64,000 nt of DNA. Origin: Sphingomonas yantingensis (lineage in GTDB: Bacteria; Pseudomonadota; Alphaproteobacteria; Sphingomonadales; Sphingomonadaceae). The notes below the pieces were generated by a model. It saw nothing but the letters and a program-made list of their open reading frames with translations, ran no database searches and had not been told where the DNA came from. The translations under genes and the position numbers were made by a program. Shown here piece by piece: positions 1 to 8,400 of this stretch. How positions within the stretch are numbered: position 1 is the stretch's first letter; the number at the start of each line of letters is the position of its first letter. The stretch spans positions 558,001 to 622,000 of the forward strand of contig NZ_JACIJJ010000002.1 in assembly GCF_014199325.1 (NCBI RefSeq), in the 5' to 3' direction.

Positions 1-1
1 G

Positions 2-67
2 CCCGCGCTGCTGGAAGAGCAGAGGAAGCGCGGCGTTCAGCCTCCCGCAAGCGAGACCATGCCATGA
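2..67 (+). CDS. C-terminal end of a YdbH-family intermembrane lipid transport protein (partial)
   Basis: Only the last 21 residues are in the window; the reading frame is open from the first bases and stops with TGA at 65-67. The sequence itself is not diagnostic. The assignment comes from the two genes that follow, which match YnbE and YdbL. In E. coli the order ydbH-ynbE-ydbL is conserved, and YdbH is a large AsmA-like protein bridging inner and outer membranes for phospholipid transport. The stop overlaps the next ATG (ATGA), suggesting translational coupling. The family is inferred from context. Confidence 0.5.
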   Translation, partial: PALLEEQRKRGVQPPASETMP

Positions 68-288
68 GCGAAACAACAGGATTGATGGGCCCCGTGAAAC
101 GCGCGACGCTGCTTCCTATGTATAGGCTCGCGATGATTGCGGCGGTCGGCCTTGGCGGATGCGTGAACGTGAGCGCGCCCGACAAGCCGATCGTCATCAA
201 CCTCAACATCAACATCACGCAGGAAGTGGTTTACAAGCTGGACGGCGAGGCGAAATCGCTGATCCAGAACAACCCGGGGATCTTCTGA
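64..288 (+). CDS. ynbE: YnbE-like outer-membrane lipoprotein
   Basis: Short lipoprotein of 74 residues. A hydrophobic stretch ends in a lipobox, LGGC, with the modified cysteine near residue 33. The mature part carries the short YnbE signature around PIVINLNINI, followed by a small C-terminal helix. In E. coli YnbE partners YdbH to form a bridge for phospholipids across the periplasm. The start at 64 overlaps the upstream stop (ATGA). Internal ATGs at 85 and 118 would give a shorter signal peptide more typical of lipoproteins, so the exact start is uncertain. The next gene begins two bases after its stop. Confidence 0.75.
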   Translation: MSETTGLMGPVKRATLLPMYRLAMIAAVGLGGCVNVSAPDKPIVINLNINITQEVVYKLDGEAKSLIQNNPGIF

Positions 289-290
289 CG

Positions 291-662
291 ATGCGGTATG
301 GACTTGGCGCTCTCATCCTTTCGGTCGGCGTGATCGCGTCGGGCGCCGCCTATGCGCAGCGCGATCCGGCCTATGCCGCCGCGCGCGCGGCGGGGCAGGT
401 GGGCGAACAGACCGACGGCTATCTCGGCATCGTCGGCGCGGCGACTCCCGACCTTCGCGCGCTGGTCAACAAGATCAACATCCAGCGCAAGGCCGCCTAC
501 ACGCAGGGCGCACAGGCTGGATCGACGGTCGAGCAGTTCGCTTTCGTCTCCGGGTGCAACCTCATCGCGCGGACGCAGGCGGGCGAGATGTATCAGGCCC
601 CAGACGGCAGCTGGAAGAAGCGCGGCGGCGGCGCACCGGAACGCGACCCGCGGTGCGTGTGA
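291..662 (+). CDS. ydbL: YdbL family protein (DUF1318)
   Basis: Periplasmic protein of 123 residues. A clear signal peptide ends at AYAQ, near residue 22. The mature region has the DUF1318 pattern: a conserved GYLGI segment, a central helix around VNKINIQRKAAYTQ, and a compact C-terminal part with a cysteine pair (SGCNLI and the terminal RCV). YdbL is the third gene of the ydbH-ynbE-ydbL locus and is thought to regulate assembly of the YdbH-YnbE bridge. It starts two bases after ynbE, consistent with one operon. A hairpin at 726-755 probably ends the transcript. Confidence 0.8.
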   Translation: MRYGLGALILSVGVIASGAAYAQRDPAYAAARAAGQVGEQTDGYLGIVGAATPDLRALVNKINIQRKAAYTQGAQAGSTVEQFAFVSGCNLIARTQAGEMYQAPDGSWKKRGGGAPERDPRCV

Positions 663-664
663 GG

Positions 665-692
665 TTGAGATTTTCGGCGATTGTGCTATTTA
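665..692 (+). promoter_or_regulatory. possible promoter after ydbL
   Basis: TTGAGA at 665-670 and TATTTA at 687-692 are separated by 16 bases. This resembles a sigma-70-type promoter in an unusually AT-rich stretch. No open reading frame follows before the hairpin at 726-755, so if it is active the product would be an RNA of about 60 bases. It is a sequence match only. Confidence 0.25.
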
Positions 693-725
693 GGTTATGC
701 AGTCTCTAATTCAGAGATCACTTCC

Positions 726-755
726 GAACCCCGGTCGTTCCAGCGGCCGGGGTTC
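726..755 (+). terminator. stem-loop after the ydbH-ynbE-ydbL operon
   Basis: Nine-base perfect stem, GAACCCCGG at 726-734 pairing with CCGGGGTTC at 747-755, with a 12-base loop, followed by TTTGCGTTT. This is a plausible intrinsic terminator for the plus-strand operon, though its T-tract is interrupted. Confidence 0.55.
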
Positions 756-764
756 TTTGCGTTT

Positions 765-788
765 GGGGGCTGGTTCCAGCCAGCCCCC
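765..788 (-). terminator. stem-loop downstream of the 35-residue minus-strand ORF
   Basis: Nine-base perfect stem, GGGGGCTGG at 765-773 pairing with CCAGCCCCC at 780-788. It lies 11 bases past the stop of the small minus-strand ORF. There is no good T-run on the minus strand, so it may be a structured 3' end and not a classical terminator. With the previous hairpin it forms a pair between converging transcripts. Confidence 0.35.
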
Positions 789-799
789 GCCCGTCGCTC

Positions 800-907
800 T
801 TACGAACGAGCCACTTCGATGATTTTAAGCATCAGGGTGGCGAAGGCGATCACCAGCATCGCGATGCCGATGACCAGATTTGCAGTCTCTTTCTTCAGGA
901 GTACCAC
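800..907 (-). CDS. possible 35-residue single-span membrane peptide
   Basis: GTG-started ORF encoding a peptide with a charged N-terminus (LLKKETAN), one strongly hydrophobic segment of about 17 residues (11-27), and a short charged tail ending EVARS. The layout resembles small holin-like or type I toxin peptides, but I do not recognise a specific family. Support is its position before a hairpin and a purine-rich run (GAAGGGG) directly ahead of the GTG; the spacing to that run is shorter than ideal. The frame stays open further upstream but then runs antisense to atpI, so the short form is preferred. Confidence 0.35.
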   Translation of the reverse strand: MVLLKKETANLVIGIAMLVIAFATLMLKIIEVARS

Positions 908-990
908 CCCCTTCTGCGCTCTCGATTTCGGCAGAGCCGAAGAACGCCTTGGCAACATAGCGGAGCGGCTGGCCTCGTCCACCCGCCCGG

Positions 991-1019
991 TTGACTTGGC
1001 CCGCCCCCACCCGTAAGCG
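991..1019 (+). promoter_or_regulatory. possible promoter of the F0 ATP synthase operon
   Basis: TTGACT at 991-996 and TAAGCG at 1014-1019 with a 17-base spacer, about 65 bases before the atpI start. The -35 is good and the -10 is weak. It is the best candidate in the 908-1083 gap. Confidence 0.35.
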
Positions 1020-1083
1020 GCACCTGCCTTGGCGGGCTCGCCGCTTGGCGTATGACTGGCCCCGCCGGACGGAGGGGAGAGAC

Positions 1084-1401
1084 ATGGCTGAACAAGAGCC
1101 CGGACCGGACCCCTTGCCCGAGGATGCGCGGCTCGAATCGCTCGACGAGCGATTGCGGCGCGCGACTTCGCAGGAGGCACGGCGATCGGGCGAGGGGGCT
1201 TCCGCATCGTCGGAGGGCTATCGCCTGGGTAATCGCGTGCTTGCCGAGTTGATCGGCGGAATGGTCGGCGGTGCGGTGATCGGGGGAACGCTCGATTACT
1301 TTTTCGGCACCTCGCCATGGCTCCTGCTCGTGCTGCTTGCCCTCGGCATCGTCAGCGCGTTCAGGAACATCATTCGGATTTCTGGCAAGCGCCCGGAGTA
1401 A
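1084..1401 (+). CDS. atpI: AtpI/AtpZ-like F0F1 assembly protein
   Basis: Protein of 105 residues: a charged, glutamate- and arginine-rich N-terminal half, then two membrane segments (about 55-75 and 80-98), the first glycine-rich (ELIGGMVGGAVIGG). This matches the AtpI family, found at the head of F0 operons, which helps assemble the c-ring and has a proposed Mg2+/Ca2+ transport role. A strong Shine-Dalgarno (GGAGGGGAGAG) precedes the ATG. atpB follows within about 20 bases. Confidence 0.85.
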   Translation: MAEQEPGPDPLPEDARLESLDERLRRATSQEARRSGEGASASSEGYRLGNRVLAELIGGMVGGAVIGGTLDYFFGTSPWLLLVLLALGIVSAFRNIIRISGKRPE

Positions 1402-1421
1402 ACTTCGGGCGCTTTGGTCAA

Positions 1422-2228
1422 ATGGGAACGGCAGTGGCGGCTGAAGGACAAGGCACCATCGATCCGATGCACCAGTTCGAGGTGCAGTCGATCGCCGACA
1501 TGTTCACCGTGGGTGGGCACACGATCGCCTTCACCAACTCGGCGCTCTACATGGTCGCCGCGCTGGTGGCGCTGTGGGCGTTCATGCTGATGGGCATGAA
1601 GCGCGAGCTCGTCCCCGGTCGCGGCCAGATGATGGTCGAGGGGTTCGTCGGTTTCATCGACAAGCTCTTGGCCCAGAACATCGGCCATGCCGGGCGCAAG
1701 TACGTGCCCTATGTGTTCACGCTGTTCATGTTCATCCTGCTCGGCAACCTGATCGGCCTGATGCCGCTCGGCCTGTTCAAGCTGCACCCGTTCACCTTCA
1801 CCAGCCACTTCACGGTGACGGGCGTGCTGGCGATCATGAGCTTCTCGATCGTGCTGATCGTCGGCTTCGCCAAGCACGGCCTGCGCTTCTTCAGCCTGTT
1901 CGCACCTAAGGGCACGCCGATCCCGGTGCTGCTGCTGGTCGCGCCGATCGAGTTCGTCTCGTTCATGGTGCGTCCGTTCAGCCTGGCGCTGCGGCTGTTC
2001 GTGGCGATGACCGCGGGGCACATCCTTCTGAAGGTGCTGGCGAGCTTCGTCGTCAACGCCGCCAATGCGGGCGCGGGTATCGGCCTGGCGGTCGGCATTC
2101 CCAGCTTTGCGCTGATGATCGGCGTGTCGGCGCTCGAGGTGCTGGTCGCCGGCGTCCAGGCCTATGTCTTCGCGCTGCTCACGTCGCTGTACATCAACGA
2201 CGCCGAGCATCTGCACGATCACCACTGA
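1422..2228 (+). CDS. atpB: F0F1 ATP synthase subunit a
   Basis: About 268 residues with five or more membrane segments. The conserved helix near SLALRLFVAMTAGHILL carries the essential arginine that faces the c-ring during proton translocation, and the last helix has VQAYVFALL before a short histidine-rich tail (HLHDHH). The N-terminus, IDPMHQFEV, is typical of the alphaproteobacterial protein. The start could instead be the GTG at 1434, which gives the more usual short N-terminus; neither has a strong ribosome site. It sits between atpI and atpE in the standard F0 order. Confidence 0.95.
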   Translation: MGTAVAAEGQGTIDPMHQFEVQSIADMFTVGGHTIAFTNSALYMVAALVALWAFMLMGMKRELVPGRGQMMVEGFVGFIDKLLAQNIGHAGRKYVPYVFTLFMFILLGNLIGLMPLGLFKLHPFTFTSHFTVTGVLAIMSFSIVLIVGFAKHGLRFFSLFAPKGTPIPVLLLVAPIEFVSFMVRPFSLALRLFVAMTAGHILLKVLASFVVNAANAGAGIGLAVGIPSFALMIGVSALEVLVAGVQAYVFALLTSLYINDAEHLHDHH

Positions 2229-2266
2229 TTTCTCACCTAACTACTGATTTCCCAAGGAGTTGAACA

Positions 2267-2494
2267 ATGGAAGCTGACGCAATCAAGCTGCTGGGTGCCG
2301 GTCTTGCGGCGATCGGTGCGGGCCTGGCCGCGCTGGGCGTGGGCAACGTCTTCGCCGCCTTCCTCGAGGGCGCGCTGCGCAACCCGTCGGCCGCTGCCGG
2401 CCAGCAGGGCAACATGTTCATCGGCTTCGCCGCCGCCGAGCTTCTGGGCCTGCTCGCGTTCGTCGTCGCCGTGCTGCTGATCTTCGTCGCCTAA
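2267..2494 (+). CDS. atpE: F0F1 ATP synthase subunit c
   Basis: Proteolipid of 75 residues with two hydrophobic helices joined by the polar loop RNPSA. The proton-binding carboxylate is the glutamate of AAAELLGLL in helix 2. The glycine-rich helix 1 (GAGLAAIGAGLAALG) allows tight ring packing. A strong ribosome site (AAGGAGTTGAACA) precedes the ATG, as expected for the most abundant subunit. It forms the rotating ring in the inner membrane. Confidence 0.96.
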   Translation: MEADAIKLLGAGLAAIGAGLAALGVGNVFAAFLEGALRNPSAAAGQQGNMFIGFAAAELLGLLAFVVAVLLIFVA

Positions 2495-2554
2495 CAGCGA
2501 ATGGAAGACGGGGACCGGCACGTCGCCGGTCCCGGCAGCTGACAGGGACGTCCA

Positions 2555-3046
2555 ATGCCTCAGATCGAACAAGTCGCCGCGACCTATGCGTCGCAGATCT
2601 TCTGGTTGGTCCTGACCTTCGGTCTGGCCTTCCTCATCGTCGGCCGCGGTATGGTGCCGCGTGTGCAGTCGACGATGGATATGCGCGACAATCAGGTTGC
2701 CGCCGATCTGAAGGCGGCGGAGGCTGCGCGTGCCGCCGCCGACGCCGACGAGGCCAAGTGGCGCGCCGACGAGAATGCCGCGCGTGAAAAGGCGCGCGCC
2801 ACGCTCGCCGCCGCCAAGGAAGCCGCGACCCGCGACAGCGAAGCGCGGCTTGCCGCCTCGGACGCCGAGCATCAGGCGCGCATCGACGCGGCCGAGGCCC
2901 GCATCGCCGAGGCGAGCGGTGCCGCCACCGCCGAGATCGAGACCGTCGCCGCCGACGCGGCGCGCGATATCGTCGCCCGTTTGTCGACCGCCTCGGTGAC
3001 CGAGGACGAGGCACGCGGCGCGGTGAAGGCGGTGCTCCATGGCTAA
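2555..3046 (+). CDS. atpG: F0F1 ATP synthase subunit b'
   Basis: 163 residues: one N-terminal membrane segment (about 13-30, FWLVLTFGLAFLIV), then a long alanine- and glutamate-rich coiled coil forming part of the peripheral stalk. Phototrophs and many alphaproteobacteria have two different b-type subunits; this shorter first copy is b'. Its 3' end overlaps the b gene by 8 bases, so the two are probably translationally coupled and heterodimerise. The gene is variously named atpG, atpX or atpF2. Confidence 0.88.
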   Translation: MPQIEQVAATYASQIFWLVLTFGLAFLIVGRGMVPRVQSTMDMRDNQVAADLKAAEAARAAADADEAKWRADENAAREKARATLAAAKEAATRDSEARLAASDAEHQARIDAAEARIAEASGAATAEIETVAADAARDIVARLSTASVTEDEARGAVKAVLHG

Positions 3047-3701
3047 TCCGGTGCACAGCGACCCCGTCGTTCAGACGACCCCGGAGAGCGGCGTGAACGA
3101 GAACTACCAGGCCGAACTCAATGCCGCTGCCAAGGGCAAGGGCATGGGGATGCCCGAGACGGGCAAGGCCGCGATCGAGACGCATGGCGAGGCGGTGCCG
3201 CACAGCGACCCGACCGCTTTGTTCCTTGACCCCACCGGCTGGGTGTCGGCGGCGATGGCCGTCTTCATCCTGATCCTCCTGGTCAAGGGCGTGCCGAAGC
3301 TGATCGGGCGAATGCTCGACGGCCAGATCGCTGCGATCCGCAGCCGCCTGGACGAGGCCAAGCAGCTTCGCGCCGAGGCGGAGGCGCTCAAGGCCGAGTA
3401 TCAGAAGAAGCTGGCAAGCGCTGAGGCGGATGCGGCCGCGATGGTCGCGCATGCCGAGGAAGAGGCCAAGGCGCTGCGCGTCAAGGCCGAGGCCGACGCC
3501 GCCGAGCTGGTCCAGCGCCGCGCCAAGATGGCCGAGGACAAGATCGCCGCTGCCGAGCGTCAGGCGATCGCCGACATCCGCGTCAAGACCGCCGACGCCG
3601 CCGCCAAGGCCGCTGCCGCGATCCTGGCGGAAAAGCACGACGCCGCCGCCGACCGCGCGCTGGTGGATCGCACGATCGCAGGGCTCGTCCGCCCGAACTG
3701 A
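3039..3701 (+). CDS. atpF: F0F1 ATP synthase subunit b
   Basis: 220 residues. Unlike the b' protein it has a polar, probably disordered N-terminal extension of about 60 residues, then one membrane segment (GWVSAAMAVFILILLV) and a long right-handed coiled coil rich in alanine, lysine and glutamate. It forms the second half of the peripheral stalk that binds the F1 delta subunit. It is the last gene of the F0 operon; the F1 genes are not in the window, in line with the split F0/F1 operons of alphaproteobacteria. A strong hairpin follows at 3716-3759. Confidence 0.92.
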   Translation: MANPVHSDPVVQTTPESGVNENYQAELNAAAKGKGMGMPETGKAAIETHGEAVPHSDPTALFLDPTGWVSAAMAVFILILLVKGVPKLIGRMLDGQIAAIRSRLDEAKQLRAEAEALKAEYQKKLASAEADAAAMVAHAEEEAKALRVKAEADAAELVQRRAKMAEDKIAAAERQAIADIRVKTADAAAKAAAAILAEKHDAAADRALVDRTIAGLVRPN

Positions 3702-3715
3702 TCTGCCGACGTTTG

Positions 3716-3759
3716 AAAAGGCCGGTGGAGGTGGCGAGGGCCGCTTCCGCCGGCCTTTT
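3716..3759. terminator. bidirectional terminator between atpF and the DUF2185 gene
   Basis: AAAAGGCCGG at 3716-3725 pairs with CCGGCCTTTT at 3750-3759. The A-run on one side and T-run on the other make it a good intrinsic terminator in both directions, as expected between converging genes. Confidence 0.75.
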
Positions 3760-3770
3760 CGTGTCTGCGG

Positions 3771-4403
3771 TCAATCGGCAGCGTGGAACGTGCCGTCCTC
3801 GCCGCGCTGGAAGGCCGAGCCGGTGGGCGCGTCGATCAGGTGCAACCAGCGATCGTCCTGATTGAGGACCTTGCCGAGCGCGATGTACTCGGGACCGCCC
3901 TCATCCCTTTCGATCGCGTCCGGCGCGGCGCGGATGCGCCAGCCGCTGTCGGGGTAGCGGTCACCTTTCCAGGTCATGTCGGGTTCTTCGCGATAGAGAT
4001 AGTCGACGGGCTCACTCGCGAGGATGCAGCCGCCCACCATGCAGCGATCCCAATACTCGCGCCGCGGCGTCGGCGGTGGCGCGCGATCGGGTTTCGCCCA
4101 GTCGATGTCGATCAGCATCGCGCGGTCGAAGGTCACGGTGTCGCCGTGCTTCACGGTTGCGCTTGACTCTGCCTGGTCTTTGTCCAGCGTCCCGGTCAGC
4201 GTCGCACCGGCGACCGCCGATATCGTGACCCACATGCGCTCGACCGCCCATTTCTCGACCGGCACATGACATTCGGAGATCAGTTTCACCGCGTCGCTGA
4301 TGCCGACGGCGGCAATCTGCGCATCGTTGGGAAGGTAGAAGGTATAGGATGCCTCCTCGGCGATCGGGCGCGGATCGGTGAGCGCATAGCTGGCCGAGCC
4401 CAT
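3771..4403 (-). CDS. DUF2185 / Imm33-like domain protein
   Basis: 210 residues, no signal peptide. The C-terminal half has the DUF2185 pattern: MVGGCILASEPVDYLYR, then DSGWRI, then YIALGKVLNQDDRWLHLID. This domain is also classed as immunity protein Imm33. The N-terminal half resembles DUF2314-type folds, with a KHGDTVTFDRAMLIDIDW strand region. The family is predicted to protect against polymorphic toxins in some genomes, but no toxin gene lies nearby, so a housekeeping role is equally possible. It starts one base after the stop of the 2OG-oxygenase gene, so the two are co-transcribed. Confidence 0.7.
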   Translation of the reverse strand: MGSASYALTDPRPIAEEASYTFYLPNDAQIAAVGISDAVKLISECHVPVEKWAVERMWVTISAVAGATLTGTLDKDQAESSATVKHGDTVTFDRAMLIDIDWAKPDRAPPPTPRREYWDRCMVGGCILASEPVDYLYREEPDMTWKGDRYPDSGWRIRAAPDAIERDEGGPEYIALGKVLNQDDRWLHLIDAPTGSAFQRGEDGTFHAAD

Positions 4404-4404
4404 T

Positions 4405-5373
4405 TCAGCTGCCGCCCATCGTCCACGGGTCGATCGGCGCGCCGCGGATCCAGCGGGTCGCGAGCAGCTTGTGCCCCTCGATCACGGGCAGGCCGGCATG
4501 TTCGGCATCCGGGTCCGGGCGGCCATCGGGCAGCGTGTTGCCGAAGACCAGCGCGTCGCCGCCGCGCCCCTCGATCGTCAGGCCGCTCCGGGTGAAGCGC
4601 GTCGCGCCACCGGCATAGCCCTGGTTCAGGTAGAGGAGGACCGTCGCGATCCGCTGATTGGCAAGGCCGGGGATCGCATCATGGTGCGGGCGATATTCCT
4701 GCCCCGGGCGATAGTCGAGGAGCGTCAGCGGCTCGCCCTGTTCGACGCCCGTATCGGACAGGAGCGCGATGCGCCGCAGGATCGCCTGGATCGGCAGCGT
4801 CTCGCGCGTGGGGCCGATGGCGGCGCTGCGCGAGGTGCGGATGGGGTGTGGAACCTGTCGGCCGGTGCGGGGATCTACCACCATCGACGGTTCGAGCAGC
4901 TCAGCGGCCGCTTCGACGATGTGGCGCCCCTCTGCGGCGGTCAGGAAGCCGTGGGCGATGCCGATGCGCGGTGCGGTGCTGAGCGGGCGCAGCTCGGGCA
5001 GGCGGCGGGGCAGGCCGTCCGCATCGAGGTCCATGGCGGTCAGCAGCGCCAGATGCGCCTGTGCGACGCGGTCGCGCCGGGCGGCCGCTTCGAGGAGAGT
5101 GACGGCCCCCCGCCAGTCGCGCGGCGCGCCGGTGCCGTTGGCGGTCAGCGCGACCTCCATCAACGCGGCATCGGGGTCGCCGGCGATCCGCGCAGCGGCG
5201 AGCGCGGCCCGCGCACCTGGCAGGTCGCGCGCGATCCGATCGCCGGTCAGCCGCAGGATCGCCAGCCTGAACCACGCCCGGCCGTCTCCGCCTCGGCCCG
5301 CTGCCGTGAGCGCGGCGATGGCGGCTTCGGTCTGCCCGCGGGCGAGGAGGGCGTCGGCGTCGTCGCGTGTCAT
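4405..5373 (-). CDS. 2OG-Fe(II) oxygenase (prolyl 4-hydroxylase type) with N-terminal Sel1/TPR-like repeats
   Basis: 322 residues. The first 120 form short helical repeats of Sel1/TPR character (RAWFRLAILRLTGD and following). The rest is a P4Hc-type double-stranded beta-helix with the iron ligands H230-x-D232 (in YRPHHDAIPG) and distal H292 (EHAGLPV); the nearby basic residue of EGHK would bind 2-oxoglutarate. Likely a cytosolic hydroxylase of a protein or small-molecule substrate; the substrate is unknown. The start at 5373 was chosen because the earlier ATG lies in the loop of the TonB-receptor terminator. It is co-transcribed with the DUF2185 gene. Confidence 0.82.
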   Translation of the reverse strand: MTRDDADALLARGQTEAAIAALTAAGRGGDGRAWFRLAILRLTGDRIARDLPGARAALAAARIAGDPDAALMEVALTANGTGAPRDWRGAVTLLEAAARRDRVAQAHLALLTAMDLDADGLPRRLPELRPLSTAPRIGIAHGFLTAAEGRHIVEAAAELLEPSMVVDPRTGRQVPHPIRTSRSAAIGPTRETLPIQAILRRIALLSDTGVEQGEPLTLLDYRPGQEYRPHHDAIPGLANQRIATVLLYLNQGYAGGATRFTRSGLTIEGRGGDALVFGNTLPDGRPDPDAEHAGLPVIEGHKLLATRWIRGAPIDPWTMGGS

Positions 5374-5400
5374 CGCGCCAGTATTGCGGGTGCGGCGCAC

Positions 5401-5436
5401 AAAAGAAAAGGGGCCGGGCGACATGCGCCCGGCCCC
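5401..5436 (-). terminator. intrinsic terminator of the TonB receptor gene
   Basis: Eleven-base perfect stem, GGGGCCGGGCG at 5410-5420 pairing with CGCCCGGCCCC at 5426-5436. On the minus strand it is followed directly by TTTTCTTTT (5401-5409). This is a textbook rho-independent terminator about 25 bases after the receptor stop. Confidence 0.9.
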
Positions 5437-5460
5437 CTGAAAGGTTGATATTCGAAGCGA

Positions 5461-8400
5461 TCAGAACTTCGCGACGAAGCCCACATAGCCGTAGCGGCCA
5501 CGCACGTCGTAGATGCCCGAGCCGGCGCCGACGCCGGTCAGGCCGAGCGGCGGCAGCTGGTTGGTGACGTTGTCGATGCCGAGATACAGGTTGAACTTGT
5601 CGTTCACGTCCACGTCGGCGCGGATGTTGTGATACCAGACGTCCGGATAGAACTGGAACGGCGCATAGTCCGGGTTCTCGGGCGGACGACCCTGGAGCGA
5701 ATTGAAGTCCTCGTAGGTGTTGAGGTACATCTTGTCGATCCAGCGCAGCTCGTAGCCGAAGCGGACATTGCCGATCCCGACGCGGGCATTGACGTTGACC
5801 TGATCGCGCGGGTTGCCCAGCTCATAGAGCAGCCGGTTGATGCGGTTCGGGTCGGTCGGGTTGGTGAAGCTGTCACGCTGCAGCACGCGGGTCCAGATGC
5901 CCGAGAGCATCACGTTGCCCCAGTCGAAGTTCTTGCGATAGCTGACGTTCGTATCGATGCCGCGCGCCTTGAGCTTCGCAAAGTTCAGCGTCGACTGAAG
6001 GAGCGAACCCTCGACGATGCGGAACGCTTCTTCGCCGTTCGGACCGCCACCGGCACCCGCACGCTGGAACAGCGAGCAGAACTGGTTGTCGAGCGTCGCC
6101 AGGTCATAGCACTGGTTGACGATCGTCTGCGCCGCGACCGAGGTGATAACGTCCTTCACCGCGACATCGTAGTAATCGACCGAGATCGAGAAGCCGGGGA
6201 AGAAGGTCGGCTCGAACACGCCGCCGATGGTGTACGAGATACCCTCTTCCTGACGCAGGTCCGGGTTGCCGCCGCTGACGATCTCGAGCGACTGCACATA
6301 GACGAAGTCGTAGTTGGCCGGACGGCCCGCGGCGGCGCAGTTGGCGGCGCGGGTGTTCGAACCCGTGCCGATGTTACGCGCCGAGCACGGATCGCTGAAG
6401 CCCGGGGCGAAGTTCTGGCTCTGCGTCGAGAACAGCTCCGACAGGTTCGGCGAACGGATCGACTTCGAGTAGCTGCCGCGGAAGCGCAGGTCGGGGACCG
6501 GCGCGTAGTCGACGCCCGCGCTCCACGCGAAGACGGTGCCGACGGCGTTGTTGTAGTCCGCGACGCGGCCCGAGCCCGTGATCGTCAGGGCATGCGCGAA
6601 CGGCAGGTCCTTGAGGATCGGGATCGACAGCTCGCCGAACACTTCCTTCACCTCGAACGCGGGCGCCGTGAACTCGGGGATCGCGTTGTAGAAGGCGTAG
6701 CCCTGCTGCGTCAGGTCGTCGAGATCGTAAAAGTTGGTCTCGCGGCGATACTCGGCACCGACCGAGAACGCGACTGGACCGCCCGGCAGCTCGAACAGCT
6801 GGCTGAGATCGCCCGACACGAAGCCCGAAGCGACGAACTGCGTGATCTTGCCCTCGGCCGAAGAGTTAACCGTCACGTAATCGCGCGCGGCCTGCGACGA
6901 GGAGCCCTGTCCGAACGGATTGATCGGCACGCAGGCGGCGACGTCCTGCGCAAGGACGGCGGCGCCGGGGACGTACGCGATCGCCGCGGCGGGATCGACC
7001 TGCGAGCGGCACACGATCTGGCCGGCGGCGTTGCGCGTGGTGTCGAGGCCGAGCAGGTAGCGCTGGAGATTGACGTTGCCAGCAATCTCGTTGCGCTCGT
7101 TATGCTCGCCGTAGTTCAGCGAGAGTTCGTAGTTCCAGTCGTCGTTGAAGTCACCGCGGACACCGCCGACGATACGGAAGGTTTCACGCGTGATCTCTTC
7201 GTCGCGGATGCCGAATTCGACCCAGTTCTTGCGCAGCGCGAACCGCGTCGTGCCGACCGGCGCGGTCGATCCGGCGGCGAGACGGGCGGCGGTGAGGACA
7301 CCGCGCGCCTGGTCGGTCAGGTACGGGTTGTCGAAGCGGATCTGCTCGCGCGGATCGGCGCCGAGCGTGCTGCCCTGCGAGAAGAACGGACCCGACTGCG
7401 AACCGAAGGCGCGCGTGCGCGAGTACTTCGCCTCGTAGAAGGGCACGAACGCCGGCGACACTTCGAAGTGGCCGAGCGAGTTGACCGAGACGCGCTCGAG
7501 ATCCGGCGTCAGCGTCAACAGCTGGCCCTCGCGGCTGTTCGAGCCGTTGCCACCAATGAAGTTGCCGTTGGGCGCCAGGCCGACTCGCTGCCCGGTCTGC
7601 GGGACGAGCGTGCCATCGGGCTGGAACAGATAGCCGCAGGTGAACGCGGCGCCGAGCGCATCGCGACCGCAAGCCCCGGTCGGGCTGGCGAAGGCGACCT
7701 GCCCGCCGAGCGAGATCGTCGCCGCGCGGATGTCGCGGAAGAACTGACGGTCGGGGGTGTTGTCGAAGTTGGCGCCGACGTCGGTGTCGACCACCACGAA
7801 CCCGTTGTTGTTGCGGAACGCCGGGCGGCCCGAACCGAAATAGTTCGACTGGTGCGAATATTCGACGTTCAGCGCGACGTTGCCGCGCCCTTCGGCGAAG
7901 TTCTTGCCGACGAGCGCCGACACATACTGGTTGCCCGCGTCGCCATAGTCGACGTTGACGCCGGCCTGGCCACGGATCTGGATGCCTTCGTAATTGTCCT
8001 TGAGGACGAAGTTCACGACGCCTGCGATCGCATCGGAGCCATAGATCGACGAGCTGCCGCCCGTGGTGATGTCGACGCGCTCGATCAGGTCGGTCGGAAT
8101 GGTGTTCACGTCGGGCGACACGCCGTTGACGAGAATGTCGCCCGCGACGTGACGGCGACCGTTCTGCAGCACGAGCGTGCGCTGCGTGCCGAGGTTACGC
8201 AGGTCGAGCAGGCTGATGCCGCGCGTGCCGAGGAAGCGGGTCGAGTTCTGCTGGCTGTAGGTGTTGGCAAGCTGCGGCAGGTCGTTGAGGATGTCGCCAA
8301 CCGAGACCTGACCGGTCTCGAAGAACTCCTCGCCCGACACCGACGTGATCGGCACGGTCGATTCAAGGTTGGGCTGGCGGATGCGCGTGCCCGTCACCAC

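Noticed and set aside
800-1318. Long minus-strand frame (172 codons) through atpI
   Set aside because: Only the last 35 codons look protein-like; the rest is antisense to atpI and to its promoter region.
2555-3701. Two adjacent b-type ATP synthase genes as an assembly duplication
   Set aside because: The proteins differ clearly and match the normal b'/b pair of alphaproteobacteria.
3771-4403. Toxin-immunity pair based on the Imm33-class domain
   Set aside because: No toxin gene is adjacent; the linked gene is an oxygenase.
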